In this document: piece by piece, positions 40,168 to 51,002 of the stretch
Position numbering within the stretch: position 1 is the stretch's first letter
Layout of the letters: every line of letters starts with the position of its first letter
Assembly: GCA_019800895.1 (NCBI GenBank)
Contig: JAHVKF010000003.1
Coordinates: 496,001 to 560,000 of the forward strand
Origin: Halomonas denitrificans
GTDB taxonomy: Bacteria; Pseudomonadota; Gammaproteobacteria; Xanthomonadales; Wenzhouxiangellaceae
Direction: 5' to 3'
DNA length: 64,000 nt
Notes under the pieces: model-generated
Seen by the model: only the letters and a program-made list of their open reading frames with translations
What the model was told of the DNA's origin: nothing
The model's database searches: none
Made by a program: the position numbers and the translations under genes

Positions 40168-41613
40168 CTACCGATACCCGATCTGCACCGCGACCACCAT
40201 GAACACCGCGGCCAGGGCCAGCAGCTTCAGCAGCAGCGGCACGACGAACTTCAGCCAGCGCAGGTAGGGGATGCCGGCCAGGCCGAGGATGCCCATCAGC
40301 ACCGGGTTGGTCGGCGCGACCATGTTCACGAAGCCGTCGCCGAAGTGGTAGGCGAGGACGCTGACCTGGCGTTCGATGCCGACCAGGTCGCCGATCGGGG
40401 CCATCAGCGGCATGGTCAGGAAGGCCTGGCCCGAGCCGGAGGACACGAACAGGTTGATCAGAGCCTGGATCGCCAGCATGCCCACGGCGGACAGTTCCGC
40501 GGGCAGGCCCACCAGCGGCTCGGCCAGCCCGTGGACGATCGTGTGCAGGACCTGGCCGTCCTCGAGCAGCACCGCGATCGCGCGGGCGAAGCCGATCAGG
40601 ATCGCCGTGCCGGCCAGTTCGGCCGCCCCCTTGGTGAACCCGATCGCGACGTCGTCGATGCTCATCCGGGCGGCAAGGCCGACCACGATGGCCAGCGCGA
40701 TGAACATGGCGCCGAGTTCGTTCAGGTACCAGCCCTGCTGGGTGATGCCCCAGATCATCAATCCGATCGCACCGACGGTCAGCGCGATGACCGCCTTGCG
40801 AGTTCCGTCCAACGGTGGCTGCTCGGTGATTTTCGGCGGCTGTGCGCCCGGAACATCGGCGACCAGACTGGCCGACGGGTCGGCCTGGACCTTCGTTGCG
40901 TAGCGCCAGACGTGATGGACGCCGATCGCCAGGAACGGCCAGAAGATGAAGAATCGGAACCAGAAGCCGGAGCCCGGCTGCAGCTCGGCGATGCCCTGAG
41001 CGATGAACAGCGTGAACGGGTTCACCCAGGTCGCGCCGTAGCCGATGCAGTACCCGCAGACCATGATGCCGATCGCGGCGACGACGTCCATTTTCATCGC
41101 TCGACACAGCGCGATCAGGATCGCGACCAGGGGGATGTATTCCTCGGCCATGCCCAGCGTTGCCGAGGCGATCCCGAAGACCAGCATGCCGGCGCCGATC
41201 AGCAGGGCGGGGCGGTGGTCGAAGCGGGTGATGAACTTCGCGAGGAAGGCTTCGATCGCGCCGGTCGAGCGGATCACCGACATCGCACCGCCGATGATCA
41301 GGATGAACACGATGATGTCGGCCGCGCCCTCCATCGCCTTCGGCACCGAGGTGAACAGCGCCCAGGGCTTCAGCGTCTCGGCGTCCTCGATGACCTCGTA
41401 GGTGCCCGGCACCACGACCTCGCGGCCGGCCTCGTTGGTCACCTGCTCGTAGCTGCCGGCCGGCAGGATCCAGGTCAGCACCAGCGCGGCGATCATCAGG
41501 AAGAACATCAGCGCCAGCGTGTCGGGCATGCGGAAGCCGCGCGCTGGGCGCTCGGATCCGTGATCGGCGCCGGGCTGGGCTGCGTGTTCGGGCGTGCGGT
41601 CGGACTGGCTCAT
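40168..41613 (-). CDS. YfcC/DcuC-family membrane transporter
   Basis: A 481-residue protein with about 11-12 transmembrane helices, belonging to the DcuC/YfcC ion-transporter group. Typical blocks: LTWILPAGSYEQ near the N-terminus, IIVFILIIGGAMSVIRSTGAIEA, TLGMAEEYIPLV and the late helix-hairpin LFVSSGSGQAFLTMPLMAPIGDLV followed by FGDGFVNMVAPTNPVLMG. The family is linked to C4-dicarboxylates, short-chain fatty acids or arginine/ornithine; the substrate here cannot be told. The N-terminal 28 residues are polar and cytoplasmic. Single gene, divergent from guaB. Confidence 0.88.
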   Translation of the reverse strand: MSQSDRTPEHAAQPGADHGSERPARGFRMPDTLALMFFLMIAALVLTWILPAGSYEQVTNEAGREVVVPGTYEVIEDAETLKPWALFTSVPKAMEGAADIIVFILIIGGAMSVIRSTGAIEAFLAKFITRFDHRPALLIGAGMLVFGIASATLGMAEEYIPLVAILIALCRAMKMDVVAAIGIMVCGYCIGYGATWVNPFTLFIAQGIAELQPGSGFWFRFFIFWPFLAIGVHHVWRYATKVQADPSASLVADVPGAQPPKITEQPPLDGTRKAVIALTVGAIGLMIWGITQQGWYLNELGAMFIALAIVVGLAARMSIDDVAIGFTKGAAELAGTAILIGFARAIAVLLEDGQVLHTIVHGLAEPLVGLPAELSAVGMLAIQALINLFVSSGSGQAFLTMPLMAPIGDLVGIERQVSVLAYHFGDGFVNMVAPTNPVLMGILGLAGIPYLRWLKFVVPLLLKLLALAAVFMVVAVQIGYR

Positions 41614-41656
41614 CGGGCGGCTCCGGAAAGGGGGCAGGGCGGTCGCAGAGCGCCGT

Positions 41657-41662
41657 ATTGTA
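41657..41662 (-). promoter_or_regulatory. Putative -10 box of the YfcC-like gene
   Basis: Minus-strand TACAAT about 44 bases before the ATG in the 134-base divergent region shared with guaB; no good -35. Confidence 0.4.
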
Positions 41663-41698
41663 GGGAGACGCCGCCTCGTGTGCGAATCCTCGGAGGGC

Positions 41699-43205
<1,507 letters not shown>

Positions 43206-43287
43206 TGGAACCGGGGCGAGCGGCCCGAGCGTGAGTCGGATCGTTCCTAGCCCGCCGCCCGGTCGCTTTGCGCCGGCCCCCGGCCGC

Positions 43288-43320
43288 CGATTCCCGATTC
43301 CCGACCCCCAGCCCCTGGAT
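43288..43320. repeat. Short GATTCCC / CCCAGCCCCTGG intergenic repeat
   Basis: CGATTCCCGATTCCCGACC, then CCCAGCCCCTGG, lie in the guaB-guaA gap. They resemble the pyrimidine-rich tracts of the sucB-lpd gap and look like members of one dispersed intergenic family. Confidence 0.5.
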
Positions 43321-43328
43321 CCAACATC

Positions 43329-44918
43329 ATGTCCGAAACCACGCCGACCCACGATATCCACGCCGACCGGATCCTGATCCTGGACTTCGGCTCGCAGTAC
43401 ACGCAGCTGATCGCGCGCCGGATCCGCGAGATCGGCGTGTATTCGGAAATTCTTCCCTTCGACGTCGGCGACGACGCGATCCGCGACTTCCGGGCCAGCG
43501 GCATCGTGCTGTCGGGCGGGCCCGAGTCGGTCGGGCTGCACAGCCCGCGGATTCCGGACATCGTGTTCGAGCTCGAAGTGCCGCTGCTGGGCATCTGCTA
43601 CGGCATGCAGGCGATGGCCGCGCATTTCGGCGGCTCCGTCGAGCCCTCGGACGAAAAGGAGTTCGGCTACGCCGAGGTCGCCCTGAATGCCACCTGCCGG
43701 CTGCTCGACGGCATCGAGGACCGGGTCGACGCGTCGGGCAAGGCCCTGCTCGAGGTCTGGATGAGCCACGGCGACAAGGTGATCCGCACGCCGGACGGTT
43801 TCGACGTCATCTGCACCACCGCCTCGGCGCCGATCGCCGGCATGGCCGACGACGCGCGCGCCTACTACGGGCTGCAGTTCCATCCGGAAGTGACCCACAC
43901 GGCGCAGGGGCGCCGGATCCTCGAGCGCTTCGTCCTCGACATCTGCGGTTGCGCCGCGGAGTGGACCACCGAGGCGATCATCGAGGACCAGGTCGCCCGG
44001 GTTCGCGAGCAGGTCGGCGACGACACGGTGCTCCTGGGCCTGTCCGGCGGCGTCGACTCTTCCGTCGTGGCCGCGCTGCTGCACGAGGCGATCGGCGAAC
44101 AGCTCCTGTGCATCTTCGTCGACACCGGCCTCCTGCGCTACCGGGAAGGCGACGAGGTCATGGCGACCTTCGCCGAACATCTCGGCGTGCGCGTCGAGCG
44201 GGTCAACGCGCGCGACCAGTTCATGAACGCGCTGGCCGGCGTGTCCGACCCGGAAGCCAAGCGCAAGATCATCGGCCGCGAGTTCATCCGGGTGTTCGAG
44301 GCCGCGGCCGGGCGCCACCGGGAAGCGTCGTGGCTGGCCCAGGGAACGATCTACCCGGACGTCATCGAATCGGCCGGCGCGACCACCGGCAAGGCCAAGG
44401 TGATCAAGTCGCACCACAACGTCGGCGGCCTCCCCGAGGACATGAACCTCGACCTGATCGAACCGCTGCGCGAACTGTTCAAGGACGAGGTCCGCCGGAT
44501 CGGCGTCGAACTGGGCCTGCCCGCCGAGCTGGTCATGCGCCACCCCTTCCCGGGTCCGGGCCTGGGCGTCCGGATCCTCGGTGAAGTGAAGCCCGAGTAC
44601 GTCGAGCCGCTGCAGAAAGCCGACCACATCTTCATCTCCGAGCTGCGCGCTGCCGGCCTGTACGACAAGGTCAGCCAGGCCTTCGCGGTGTTCCTGCCGG
44701 TCAAGTCGGTCGGGGTGGTCGGCGATGCGCGTCGCTACGAGTACGTGGTCGCCCTGCGTGCGGTCGAAACCATCGACTTCATGACCGCACGCTGGGCCTA
44801 CCTGGACCACGAGTTCCTCGACCACGTCTCGCGCCGCATCATCAACGAATGCCACGGCGTCTCGCGCGTGGTCTACGACATCTCCGGCAAGCCGCCGGCG
44901 ACGATCGAGTGGGAATGA
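43329..44918 (+). CDS. guaA: GMP synthase (glutamine-hydrolysing)
   Basis: A 529-residue fused enzyme. The N-terminal class I glutamine amidotransferase has nucleophile Cys in [15 protein letters not shown] (~ residue 90) and the His/Glu pair in [12 protein letters not shown] (~ 185). The ATP-pyrophosphatase domain has the P-loop [15 protein letters not shown] (~ 240), followed by the dimerisation domain ending [10 protein letters not shown]. It aminates XMP to GMP. It directly follows guaB as in most proteobacteria. Confidence 0.98.
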   Translation: MSETTPTHDIHADRILILDFGSQYTQLIARRIREIGVYSEILPFDVGDDAIRDFRASGIVLSGGPESVGLHSPRIPDIVFELEVPLLGICYGMQAMAAHFGGSVEPSDEKEFGYAEVALNATCRLLDGIEDRVDASGKALLEVWMSHGDKVIRTPDGFDVICTTASAPIAGMADDARAYYGLQFHPEVTHTAQGRRILERFVLDICGCAAEWTTEAIIEDQVARVREQVGDDTVLLGLSGGVDSSVVAALLHEAIGEQLLCIFVDTGLLRYREGDEVMATFAEHLGVRVERVNARDQFMNALAGVSDPEAKRKIIGREFIRVFEAAAGRHREASWLAQGTIYPDVIESAGATTGKAKVIKSHHNVGGLPEDMNLDLIEPLRELFKDEVRRIGVELGLPAELVMRHPFPGPGLGVRILGEVKPEYVEPLQKADHIFISELRAAGLYDKVSQAFAVFLPVKSVGVVGDARRYEYVVALRAVETIDFMTARWAYLDHEFLDHVSRRIINECHGVSRVVYDISGKPPATIEWE

Positions 44919-44933
44919 TCGGCGGTCCGGCGC

Positions 44934-47174
44934 GTGGTCGGGACTGACACAGCCCCCGCCCGAGGCGGCGAGGCAGGGCACGGACGCGGGCAGCACCCGC
45001 ATCGACCCGGCGCGCTGGCTGCCCTGGCCGGTGGCCTGACCCTGATCCTGGCGCTGCCCGTGGTGCTCACGCTCCGGACGCTGGACGCGACCGGGTTCGA
45101 ATGCCTGCTGGCGCTGCTCGGCACCCTGGGCCTGGTGCTCGTGCTGATCGCCCTGCACGCCCTGGGTCGACCGAAGCCCGGCTGGGCCTGGCTGATTCCC
45201 GTGCTTCTCCTGCTGCTGGTGACGCGCCTGCTGCAGCACGGGGTGGTGGATTTCAGCGGCGCGGGCTTCACCCAGGAGTTCTTTCTCCACCTGCAGGGCG
45301 AGTCGGTCGGTGTCGCGCTGCAGGAGTACGACCGGCTGGCGCGTCGCGGCGCCGTGCTGCTGGTGCTGATGCTGGCCCTGGTCATCGGCCTGACTCGACG
45401 GCCGGTGCTCGCGGGGGGACGGGCGATCGGCCTCGTTGCGGCGCTCGGCGGCGGGCTGCTCGCCACCGGCTTCGTCCTCCAGCCGGAGGTCCGCTTCGTG
45501 CAGGGGTGGCTGAATTGGAACTCGCCGCGGGTGACCACGGTGGACCGGGCCGTGCTCGACCGGTGGGCCGAGAGCGGCCTGGTGGACGTGAGCCTGCGCG
45601 GCAAGCACCGCATCGATGCCGCCCCCGCCGCCTCGCCGAAGAATCTCGTCGTCGTCTACCTGGAGTCGATCGGGGTCCATCTCGTCGATCAGCAGCGCTG
45701 GCCGGGGTTGATGCCGAACCTGGCGCGGTTGATCGAGGACCATGGCTGGGTCGATCACCTCTGGGCGAGCGGCTACATCACGATCGAGGGCCTCACCAAT
45801 TCGCTTTGCGGCACGCTGATTCCCTTCGATCGCGGCAGCGACTCGTTGGCCGAAGGCGCCGGACTGGCGGCACAGCTGCCCTGTCTCGGCGATGTGCTGG
45901 ACCGCGCCGGCTACCGCCAGGTCTATCTCGGCGGGGCCGGTACCGGGTTCGCCGGCAAGGGCGCCTTCCTGGCCGCGCACGGTTACGACGAGGTGCTGGG
46001 CATCGAGGACTGGCGCGAGCGTGGCCTGGACCAGCGACCGGACACCTGGGGGCTGGCCGATCCCGACCTGCTCGAGCAGTCGCTGGAGTGGATCGAACGC
46101 CTCGAGACCGGCGACGCGCCGTGGAACCTCACGCTGCTGACCATCGGAACCCATCTGCCCGGCTATCGCTACGCCGAATGCACCCCGTACCCGGGCGGCA
46201 ACGACCGCTTCCTCGACGCCGTGCACTGCACCGACCAGCTGCTGGCGCGATGGGTGGAGTCGATCCGGGCGTCCGGCGTGCTCGACGACACGGTGGTGGT
46301 GATCACCGCCGACCACCACATCTTCCCGAGCGACGACATGCAGGACCTGTTCGGCGACGGCGTGTTCGACCGGCGGCTGCCGATGGTCGTGCTCGGCGCG
46401 GCCGAGACAGAAGCCGCGCAGTCCGAGGGCGCGAGCTACGACCTGGCGCCGACCGTGCTCGACCTGCTGGGCGTCGAGCACGACGCCGAGTTCGCCCTGG
46501 GCCGATCGCTGAGCGAGGCCGCCGAGGGGCCACGCTACTTCGTCACCCGCTTCGTCGATTTTCATGCGGGTCGTCCGCTCGACAACAAGCGCCCCTGCGA
46601 ACGAGATGCGCCGATCGAATACCCGGTCGACGCCTGCGCCAAGGACGAGCTGTTGTCGGTGCTCAACGGCCTGGCGGCGAGCTTTTCCCTGGCTCCGACC
46701 CGGCTCCGCTGCTCCGACCGCGTTCCGGCCGAGATGACCATCGTCGGCGCCGACGCGCAGGCGCTCGAGGTTCGCTTCGGGGGGCGGGACCAGGCGGGTC
46801 GCTTCATCCACCGGGGGCGGCCGGTGCCCCCGCAGCGGCCCGGTTGGTACCTGACCCTGCTCGATCGCGACGGTACGGTGCTGGCCCGCCGCTATCGCCC
46901 CTTCGAACTCGGGCCGGGGGAAACGGACGAGGACCTGAACGCCGACCTCGCCGAAGCGGCCAGCGCGTTCGTGGCCCGCCTGGGCGCGCCCGGCTCGACC
47001 TCGATGATCGACGCACCGCTGGCGACCGTGATCGAGCACTCGTCGCCGCTGGCCTGGATCGAGGTCGACGAAGGCCGGGAGCTGGCAGCAGGGCGATCGG
47101 TCGGCGATCCCGGCGGCTGGCACCTGGCCATCGACGGCCGGACCTGTCGGGGCGTACTGGGCGATTCACGCTGA
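44934..47174 (+). CDS. LtaS-like sulfatase-fold membrane enzyme (first of a convergent pair)
   Basis: A 746-residue protein, GTG start. Five hydrophobic segments between residues ~27 and 180 precede an extracytoplasmic alkaline-phosphatase-superfamily domain (~230-540): metal-ligand Glu in VVVYLESIG, probable nucleophile Thr in SGYITIEGLTNS, His in LTIGTHLPGY and the Asp-His pair in VVITADHHIF. This fits LTA synthase/phosphoethanolamine or phosphoglycerol transferases. A ~200-residue C-terminal extension follows (LRCSDRVPAEMTIVGAD... ), possibly a beta domain. Located 15 bases after guaA. In a Gram-negative cell the target may be periplasmic glucan or lipid A; that is inference. Confidence 0.85.
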   Translation: MVGTDTAPARGGEAGHGRGQHPHRPGALAALAGGLTLILALPVVLTLRTLDATGFECLLALLGTLGLVLVLIALHALGRPKPGWAWLIPVLLLLLVTRLLQHGVVDFSGAGFTQEFFLHLQGESVGVALQEYDRLARRGAVLLVLMLALVIGLTRRPVLAGGRAIGLVAALGGGLLATGFVLQPEVRFVQGWLNWNSPRVTTVDRAVLDRWAESGLVDVSLRGKHRIDAAPAASPKNLVVVYLESIGVHLVDQQRWPGLMPNLARLIEDHGWVDHLWASGYITIEGLTNSLCGTLIPFDRGSDSLAEGAGLAAQLPCLGDVLDRAGYRQVYLGGAGTGFAGKGAFLAAHGYDEVLGIEDWRERGLDQRPDTWGLADPDLLEQSLEWIERLETGDAPWNLTLLTIGTHLPGYRYAECTPYPGGNDRFLDAVHCTDQLLARWVESIRASGVLDDTVVVITADHHIFPSDDMQDLFGDGVFDRRLPMVVLGAAETEAAQSEGASYDLAPTVLDLLGVEHDAEFALGRSLSEAAEGPRYFVTRFVDFHAGRPLDNKRPCERDAPIEYPVDACAKDELLSVLNGLAASFSLAPTRLRCSDRVPAEMTIVGADAQALEVRFGGRDQAGRFIHRGRPVPPQRPGWYLTLLDRDGTVLARRYRPFELGPGETDEDLNADLAEAASAFVARLGAPGSTSMIDAPLATVIEHSSPLAWIEVDEGRELAAGRSVGDPGGWHLAIDGRTCRGVLGDSR

Positions 47175-47184
47175 GCTCGGCCGG

Positions 47185-47220
47185 GTCGTGCAAGGCGCAT
47201 CGACCGTGCGCCCCCACGAC
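47185..47220. terminator. Nested hairpin between the convergent LtaS-like genes
   Basis: GTCGTG ... GCGCA ... TGCGC ... CACGAC form two nested stems, and an outer CTGAGC/GCTCAG pair extends them. No T-run, so an RNA-stabilising role is as likely as termination. Confidence 0.5.
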
Positions 47221-47233
47221 GTCCGATTGCGGC

Positions 47234-49048
47234 TCAGGGTGTGTGGCTTGCGGCCGCCCTCGCAGGCCTCGCCCGGCAATCGCCCGGCGGTCGATGAAGC
47301 ACTTCGGCATACAGCGCCAGCATCTCGTCGCTCTCGATCACCCCGGCCAGCGCGGGATCCCCCTGAGCCCGGATCAGCGCATGCTGGATCGGGCATCGCG
47401 ACACCCCGCTCCGGTCGACCAGCCACAGGCCGAGTTCGTACGAGCGCTCGGGTGCCGCACCGGGCCGGATCGGAGCGAGATCGCGGTTCGAGAGCAGCAG
47501 CCAGGGCACCGGCTGCCGGTTCATCGGTTCCGGTCGGTCGAAGCCGCTGCGATCGAAGACCTCGTCGAGGGCTGGAAGGTGATCCCCGAAGAACAGCAGC
47601 AGCGTCGGGCGGTCGCGCTGCATCATCCAGTCGACCAGGCGCTCCAGTTCGGCCACGGCAGCGCGCGCGTGGTAGGTGTACTGCCGGAGCGCCAGCGCTT
47701 CGTGGGCCCGCAGGTTCGGCGGGACGGGAATGCGATCGAGCTCCGCGGCGCCGGGCCCGGGGCGTTCTTCGTTCCAGGGGCCATGGTTCTCCATGCTGAT
47801 CGCGAACAGGAACCAGGGTGCGGCGAGCGCGTCGCCGAGGTCGATGACGGCGTCCGTCAGCACCGTGTCCGAAATCCAGAATCCGCGCCGTTGGCGGTCA
47901 TGCAGCTCGTCGGCGGCGATGAAGCGTTCGAAGCCCAGCGCAGGCATCGCGAGATCGCGGTTCCAGAAGCCGCGCGAGTGCGGATGGACGACCGCGGTCC
48001 GGTAGCCGGCTTCGCGGAAGGTCCAGGCGATCGACTGCGTCGGCCGGGTCACGACCGAGTTGTACGGGTAGACCTCTCGCGCCAGGGCGCGGTATGGAAC
48101 GCCGGTCAGGATTTCGAACTCCGTCCGGGTGGTGTTGCCGCCGAAGGTCGGCACCAGCATCTCGCCGGACAGGCCGGCGTCCCGGATGCGGCACCAGCCG
48201 GGCAGGGCGGTGCAGTCCTCGAGTCCGGCCAGCATCGACGGGTCGAAGAAGCTTTCGCTGAGGACCACGAGAACGTCGGGCGGGGTGTCGCCGGTGCCGA
48301 CCACGGTGCCGACCCCGGTGCGTTGATCCCCGGCGTCTGCACCTTCGATCTTCTCCAGCGCGCGCGCCAGCGCACGGGGATTCCGTGCCGGTCGGGCGGC
48401 CACGCGCCGCGCCGAGTGCGCGACCAGCTGCGCGACCAGCCCCACGTTCTCGATCCGGCCATCCACCGCCCACGCGCGCTCGTAGAAACCGGCCTCCTCG
48501 TAGACGCGCTCGGCCGACGACGACAGCAACCAGCCGGCGCCGGCGAGGGCGATCGCCAGGAGGGCGACCTGCCAGGCGCCGGCTCGCTGGGGAGGCTCGA
48601 GGCGCCGCATCGCGAGCGCGAGGCCGATCACCAGCCCGACGACCACGAGCAGGATCGCCCCGTGACTGTAGCGTACGAACAGGCCGATGTCGGCCAGCAG
48701 CTGGGCGGTCAACCCGATGTCGTGGATCGAGAACGGCTGGCCGAGTTCCTCGAGCTTGACCGCATTGATGTACTGGATGAACGCAAGCGGAAGCAGGGCG
48801 GCCAACGCGGCCAGCGAGGCCCTGCGAACCAGCACCAGCGCCGCGAGGTAGATCACCAGGACGGGCGCGATGTTGAGAAGCAGCCGGGGCAGCGGCCGGA
48901 CGGCGTCGATCCAGGGGTCGAGCGCGACGACCGCGGCAGCGAGTGCCAGCACGGCGAGGGCGTGCAGCGCAAGGCGGCCGGTCCAGGGCCACCTCGAACG
49001 GCGATTCCGCCGGTTCACTCCCGGACCTATGACATGCTTGGTGCTCAA
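47234..49048 (-). CDS. LTA synthase family membrane enzyme (second of the pair)
   Basis: A 604-residue protein with about five N-terminal membrane helices (~27-185) and a sulfatase-fold domain (~255-560) closer to classical LtaS than its neighbour: Glu in LVVLSESFFDPS, nucleophile Thr in FGGNTTRTEFEILTG, His in SMENHGPW and Asp-His in LLFFGDHLPALD. It would transfer a phospho-alcohol (glycerophosphate or ethanolamine phosphate) to a periplasmic acceptor. Convergent with the other LtaS-like gene; the two are divergent paralogues, not recent copies. Confidence 0.88.
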   Translation of the reverse strand: MSTKHVIGPGVNRRNRRSRWPWTGRLALHALAVLALAAAVVALDPWIDAVRPLPRLLLNIAPVLVIYLAALVLVRRASLAALAALLPLAFIQYINAVKLEELGQPFSIHDIGLTAQLLADIGLFVRYSHGAILLVVVGLVIGLALAMRRLEPPQRAGAWQVALLAIALAGAGWLLSSSAERVYEEAGFYERAWAVDGRIENVGLVAQLVAHSARRVAARPARNPRALARALEKIEGADAGDQRTGVGTVVGTGDTPPDVLVVLSESFFDPSMLAGLEDCTALPGWCRIRDAGLSGEMLVPTFGGNTTRTEFEILTGVPYRALAREVYPYNSVVTRPTQSIAWTFREAGYRTAVVHPHSRGFWNRDLAMPALGFERFIAADELHDRQRRGFWISDTVLTDAVIDLGDALAAPWFLFAISMENHGPWNEERPGPGAAELDRIPVPPNLRAHEALALRQYTYHARAAVAELERLVDWMMQRDRPTLLLFFGDHLPALDEVFDRSGFDRPEPMNRQPVPWLLLSNRDLAPIRPGAAPERSYELGLWLVDRSGVSRCPIQHALIRAQGDPALAGVIESDEMLALYAEVLHRPPGDCRARPARAAASHTP

Positions 49049-49126
49049 CGGCTCGCCCGACGACTCCGACGCGGCGAGTATAGCGTCACATTTCCGTCAT
49101 CTTTCGAGTCGCGCGCCGGACTCCGA

Positions 49127-49132
49127 TATGAT
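49127..49132 (+). promoter_or_regulatory. Putative -10 box for the small ORF and tadA
   Basis: TATGAT ends seven bases before the ATG of the 30-codon ORF; the start point would lie about at that ATG. On the opposite strand TATACT (49078-49083) may serve the LtaS-like gene. Confidence 0.45.
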
Positions 49133-49138
49133 CCCCGG

Positions 49139-49231
49139 ATGAATGATCGCAACCGTTTCCCGGTGATCCCGGAACGCGCCGGTGCGCCGTGCCCCGTGTC
49201 GCTGCCGGTCCAGCGTGAGGGCCCGCGATGA
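49139..49231 (+). CDS. Possible 30-residue protein overlapping the tadA start
   Basis: An ATG frame of 30 residues beginning MNDRNRFPVIPERAGAPCPV and ending REGPR, whose TGA overlaps the tadA ATG (ATGA). It follows directly on a -10-like TATGAT. It could be a translated leader that couples to tadA or a spurious frame. I know no homologue; it contains one Cys and several Pro and Arg. Confidence 0.35.
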   Translation: MNDRNRFPVIPERAGAPCPVSLPVQREGPR

Positions 49232-49701
49232 GCGATGTCGATGCGGCATGGATGCAGCGCGCCCTGGAGGTGGCCGATGGTGCGGAGGCGGCCGGCGAAG
49301 TGCCCGTCGGCGCGGTGCTCGTCGACGCGCAGGGTTCGCTGCTGGCCGAAGGCGCCAACCGCGTGATCGCCGATGCCGATCCCACCGCCCATGCGGAGAT
49401 CGTGGCCCTGCGTCGCGCGGCAGCACGCCTGGGAAACTACCGCTTGCCCGGATCGACCCTGTACGTGACGCTGGAGCCCTGCGCGATGTGCGCCGGCGCG
49501 CTGGTGCATGCCCGCGTCGAGCGGGTCGTGTTCGCGACCCGGGACCCGCGTGCGGGGGCGTCCGGTTCCGTGTTCGACATCCTCGATCACCCGATGCTCA
49601 ATCATCGTTGCCGGGTGGACGAGGGCGTGCTCGCCGACGTTGCGGCCGACCGGCTGAGAGGGTTCTTCCGGGCGCGACGGCGCAGCGCCAGGAACGGTTG
49701 A
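49228..49701 (+). CDS. tadA: tRNA-specific adenosine deaminase
   Basis: A 157-residue zinc deaminase converting A34 to inosine in tRNA-Arg(ACG). Zinc ligands and the proton shuttle are in HAE (His55, Glu57) and PCAMC (Cys85, Cys88). N-terminal MQRALEVADGAEAAGEVPVGAVLV matches TadA (residues 9-32). The ATG overlaps the stop of the preceding small ORF. Essential in most bacteria. Confidence 0.96.
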   Translation: MSDVDAAWMQRALEVADGAEAAGEVPVGAVLVDAQGSLLAEGANRVIADADPTAHAEIVALRRAAARLGNYRLPGSTLYVTLEPCAMCAGALVHARVERVVFATRDPRAGASGSVFDILDHPMLNHRCRVDEGVLADVAADRLRGFFRARRRSARNG

Positions 49702-49830
49702 CGAAGTCGGACGTCGCCTCGACAATTGCGCCCGGCCGGGCACGCGCCCGGTCCGCACATCCCGGGTCGAACCCTGAGCGTTCGAGCCATGGTCGTCCAC
49801 CCCGTACTGCCCCGAAAGGTCTGTCGCAGC

Positions 49831-50751
49831 ATGATCGTCACCCGTCCCGATGAGTTTCGCGAACGCCTGGCCGAAGGCTGGCTCAACGCCGATTGCCCGT
49901 CGGTGCCGCGCGCCGTGTTCCTGGTCGAGCCCGCCGATTTCCGCCTCTCCCGCCAGGCCGCTCGCGACAACCGCTACATGGACCTGACCGTCGGAGTCAG
50001 CCCGTCGCTCGCGCTGGCGCAGCACCGGCGCCTGACCGAGGAGATCGCCGCCTGCGGCGTGCCCGTGATCCGCTTCCCCGGTCGCGAGGACAACCCCGAC
50101 GACTTGTTCCCCAACAACGTGTTCGCGACCATTCCCGGGCGCTTCATCGTCGGCGCCATGCTCAACCCCGAGCGCCAGCGCGAAGCCCGGCGCGACGATA
50201 TCCGCGCCTTCTTCGCCGACCTGATGGAATACGAGACCGTCGATCTCGGTGCGGACGATTCCTGCGTCGCCGAGCTCACCGGCGCGCTGGTCATGGACCG
50301 TGCGCGCAGGCTCGGGTTCTGCGGCATGACCCGGCGCGTCGACGAGGCCGGTTGCCGAGCCATGCACGAGGCCTTCGAACTCGCCATGACCTTCCGCTTC
50401 GATCTCGATCCGGCGGAGTACCACACCAACGTGGTCATGTCGGTGCTGGCCTCGCGCGCCCTGGTCATCTGCCCGGACGCGTTCGTCGACCCGGCGGTGC
50501 CCGATGCGATCGCCGAATCGTTTCCCGGTCACGTGCTCGAGATCTCGCAGGAGGAAAAAACGGCCTTCGCCGGCAACTGCCTGGCCCTGACCGCGAAGGA
50601 CCTGTTCTTCAGTGCCACGGCCTGGCGGGCGCTGGCGCCCGAGAAGCGGGAGCGGCTGAAGGACTGGGGATTCCGGGTCCATGCGGTCGAACTCGACGAG
50701 ATCGAGAAGGCCGGCGGATCGTTGCGCTGCTGCATCGCCGAGATCTTCTGA
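49831..50751 (+). CDS. CtlX-type arginine deiminase-related amidinohydrolase
   Basis: A 306-residue member of the guanidino-group-modifying enzyme superfamily. Substrate-binding Asp is in NPDDLFPNNVFAT (~90-102), the catalytic His in DPAEYHTNVVMS (~195) and the nucleophilic Cys in GGSLRCCIAEIF at the C-terminus (~300). These match the CtlX/citrulline-utilisation hydrolase group, and no arginine deiminase operon partners are adjacent. I chose the ATG at 49831 (AAAGG 12 bases upstream); 49789 is an alternative. Substrate (citrulline, arginine or other) is not determined. Confidence 0.85.
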   Translation: MIVTRPDEFRERLAEGWLNADCPSVPRAVFLVEPADFRLSRQAARDNRYMDLTVGVSPSLALAQHRRLTEEIAACGVPVIRFPGREDNPDDLFPNNVFATIPGRFIVGAMLNPERQREARRDDIRAFFADLMEYETVDLGADDSCVAELTGALVMDRARRLGFCGMTRRVDEAGCRAMHEAFELAMTFRFDLDPAEYHTNVVMSVLASRALVICPDAFVDPAVPDAIAESFPGHVLEISQEEKTAFAGNCLALTAKDLFFSATAWRALAPEKRERLKDWGFRVHAVELDEIEKAGGSLRCCIAEIF

Positions 50752-50925
50752 TGCCGGGGTCCGGACGGCCCGTTCCGCAGGCCGAGCGCGGCGGGCGACG
50801 GCAGGACCCGCGGGGGAGTCGGCGTCCGGACAGCAGGCGGTGACGCGAATTCGTCATGGATCGCGTTTATACAGGTAGGGGTCGAAGTCGCGAACCGGCC
50901 CGGAACAGGGCTCCGAAACGTGATG

Positions 50926-50956
50926 AAATCGGCACTTTCGGGGCCGTAATCGGCAC
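50926..50956. repeat. Direct repeat AATCGGCAC
   Basis: Two exact 9-bp copies, 22 bases apart start to start, lie just upstream of the -35 of the dockerin operon. The spacing, two helical turns, fits a dimeric activator or repressor site. Confidence 0.5.
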
Positions 50957-50966
50957 GAATCGGGGA

Positions 50967-50996
50967 TTGGAAACCCGGCGGGAATGCTGCTACTAT
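50967..50996 (+). promoter_or_regulatory. Promoter of the dockerin/cohesin operon
   Basis: TTGGAA (50967-50972) and TACTAT (50991-50996) are 18 bases apart, the best -35/-10 pair in the window. Transcription would start near 51003, giving a ~130-base leader. Confidence 0.6.
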
Positions 50997-51002
50997 CGCG
51001 CT

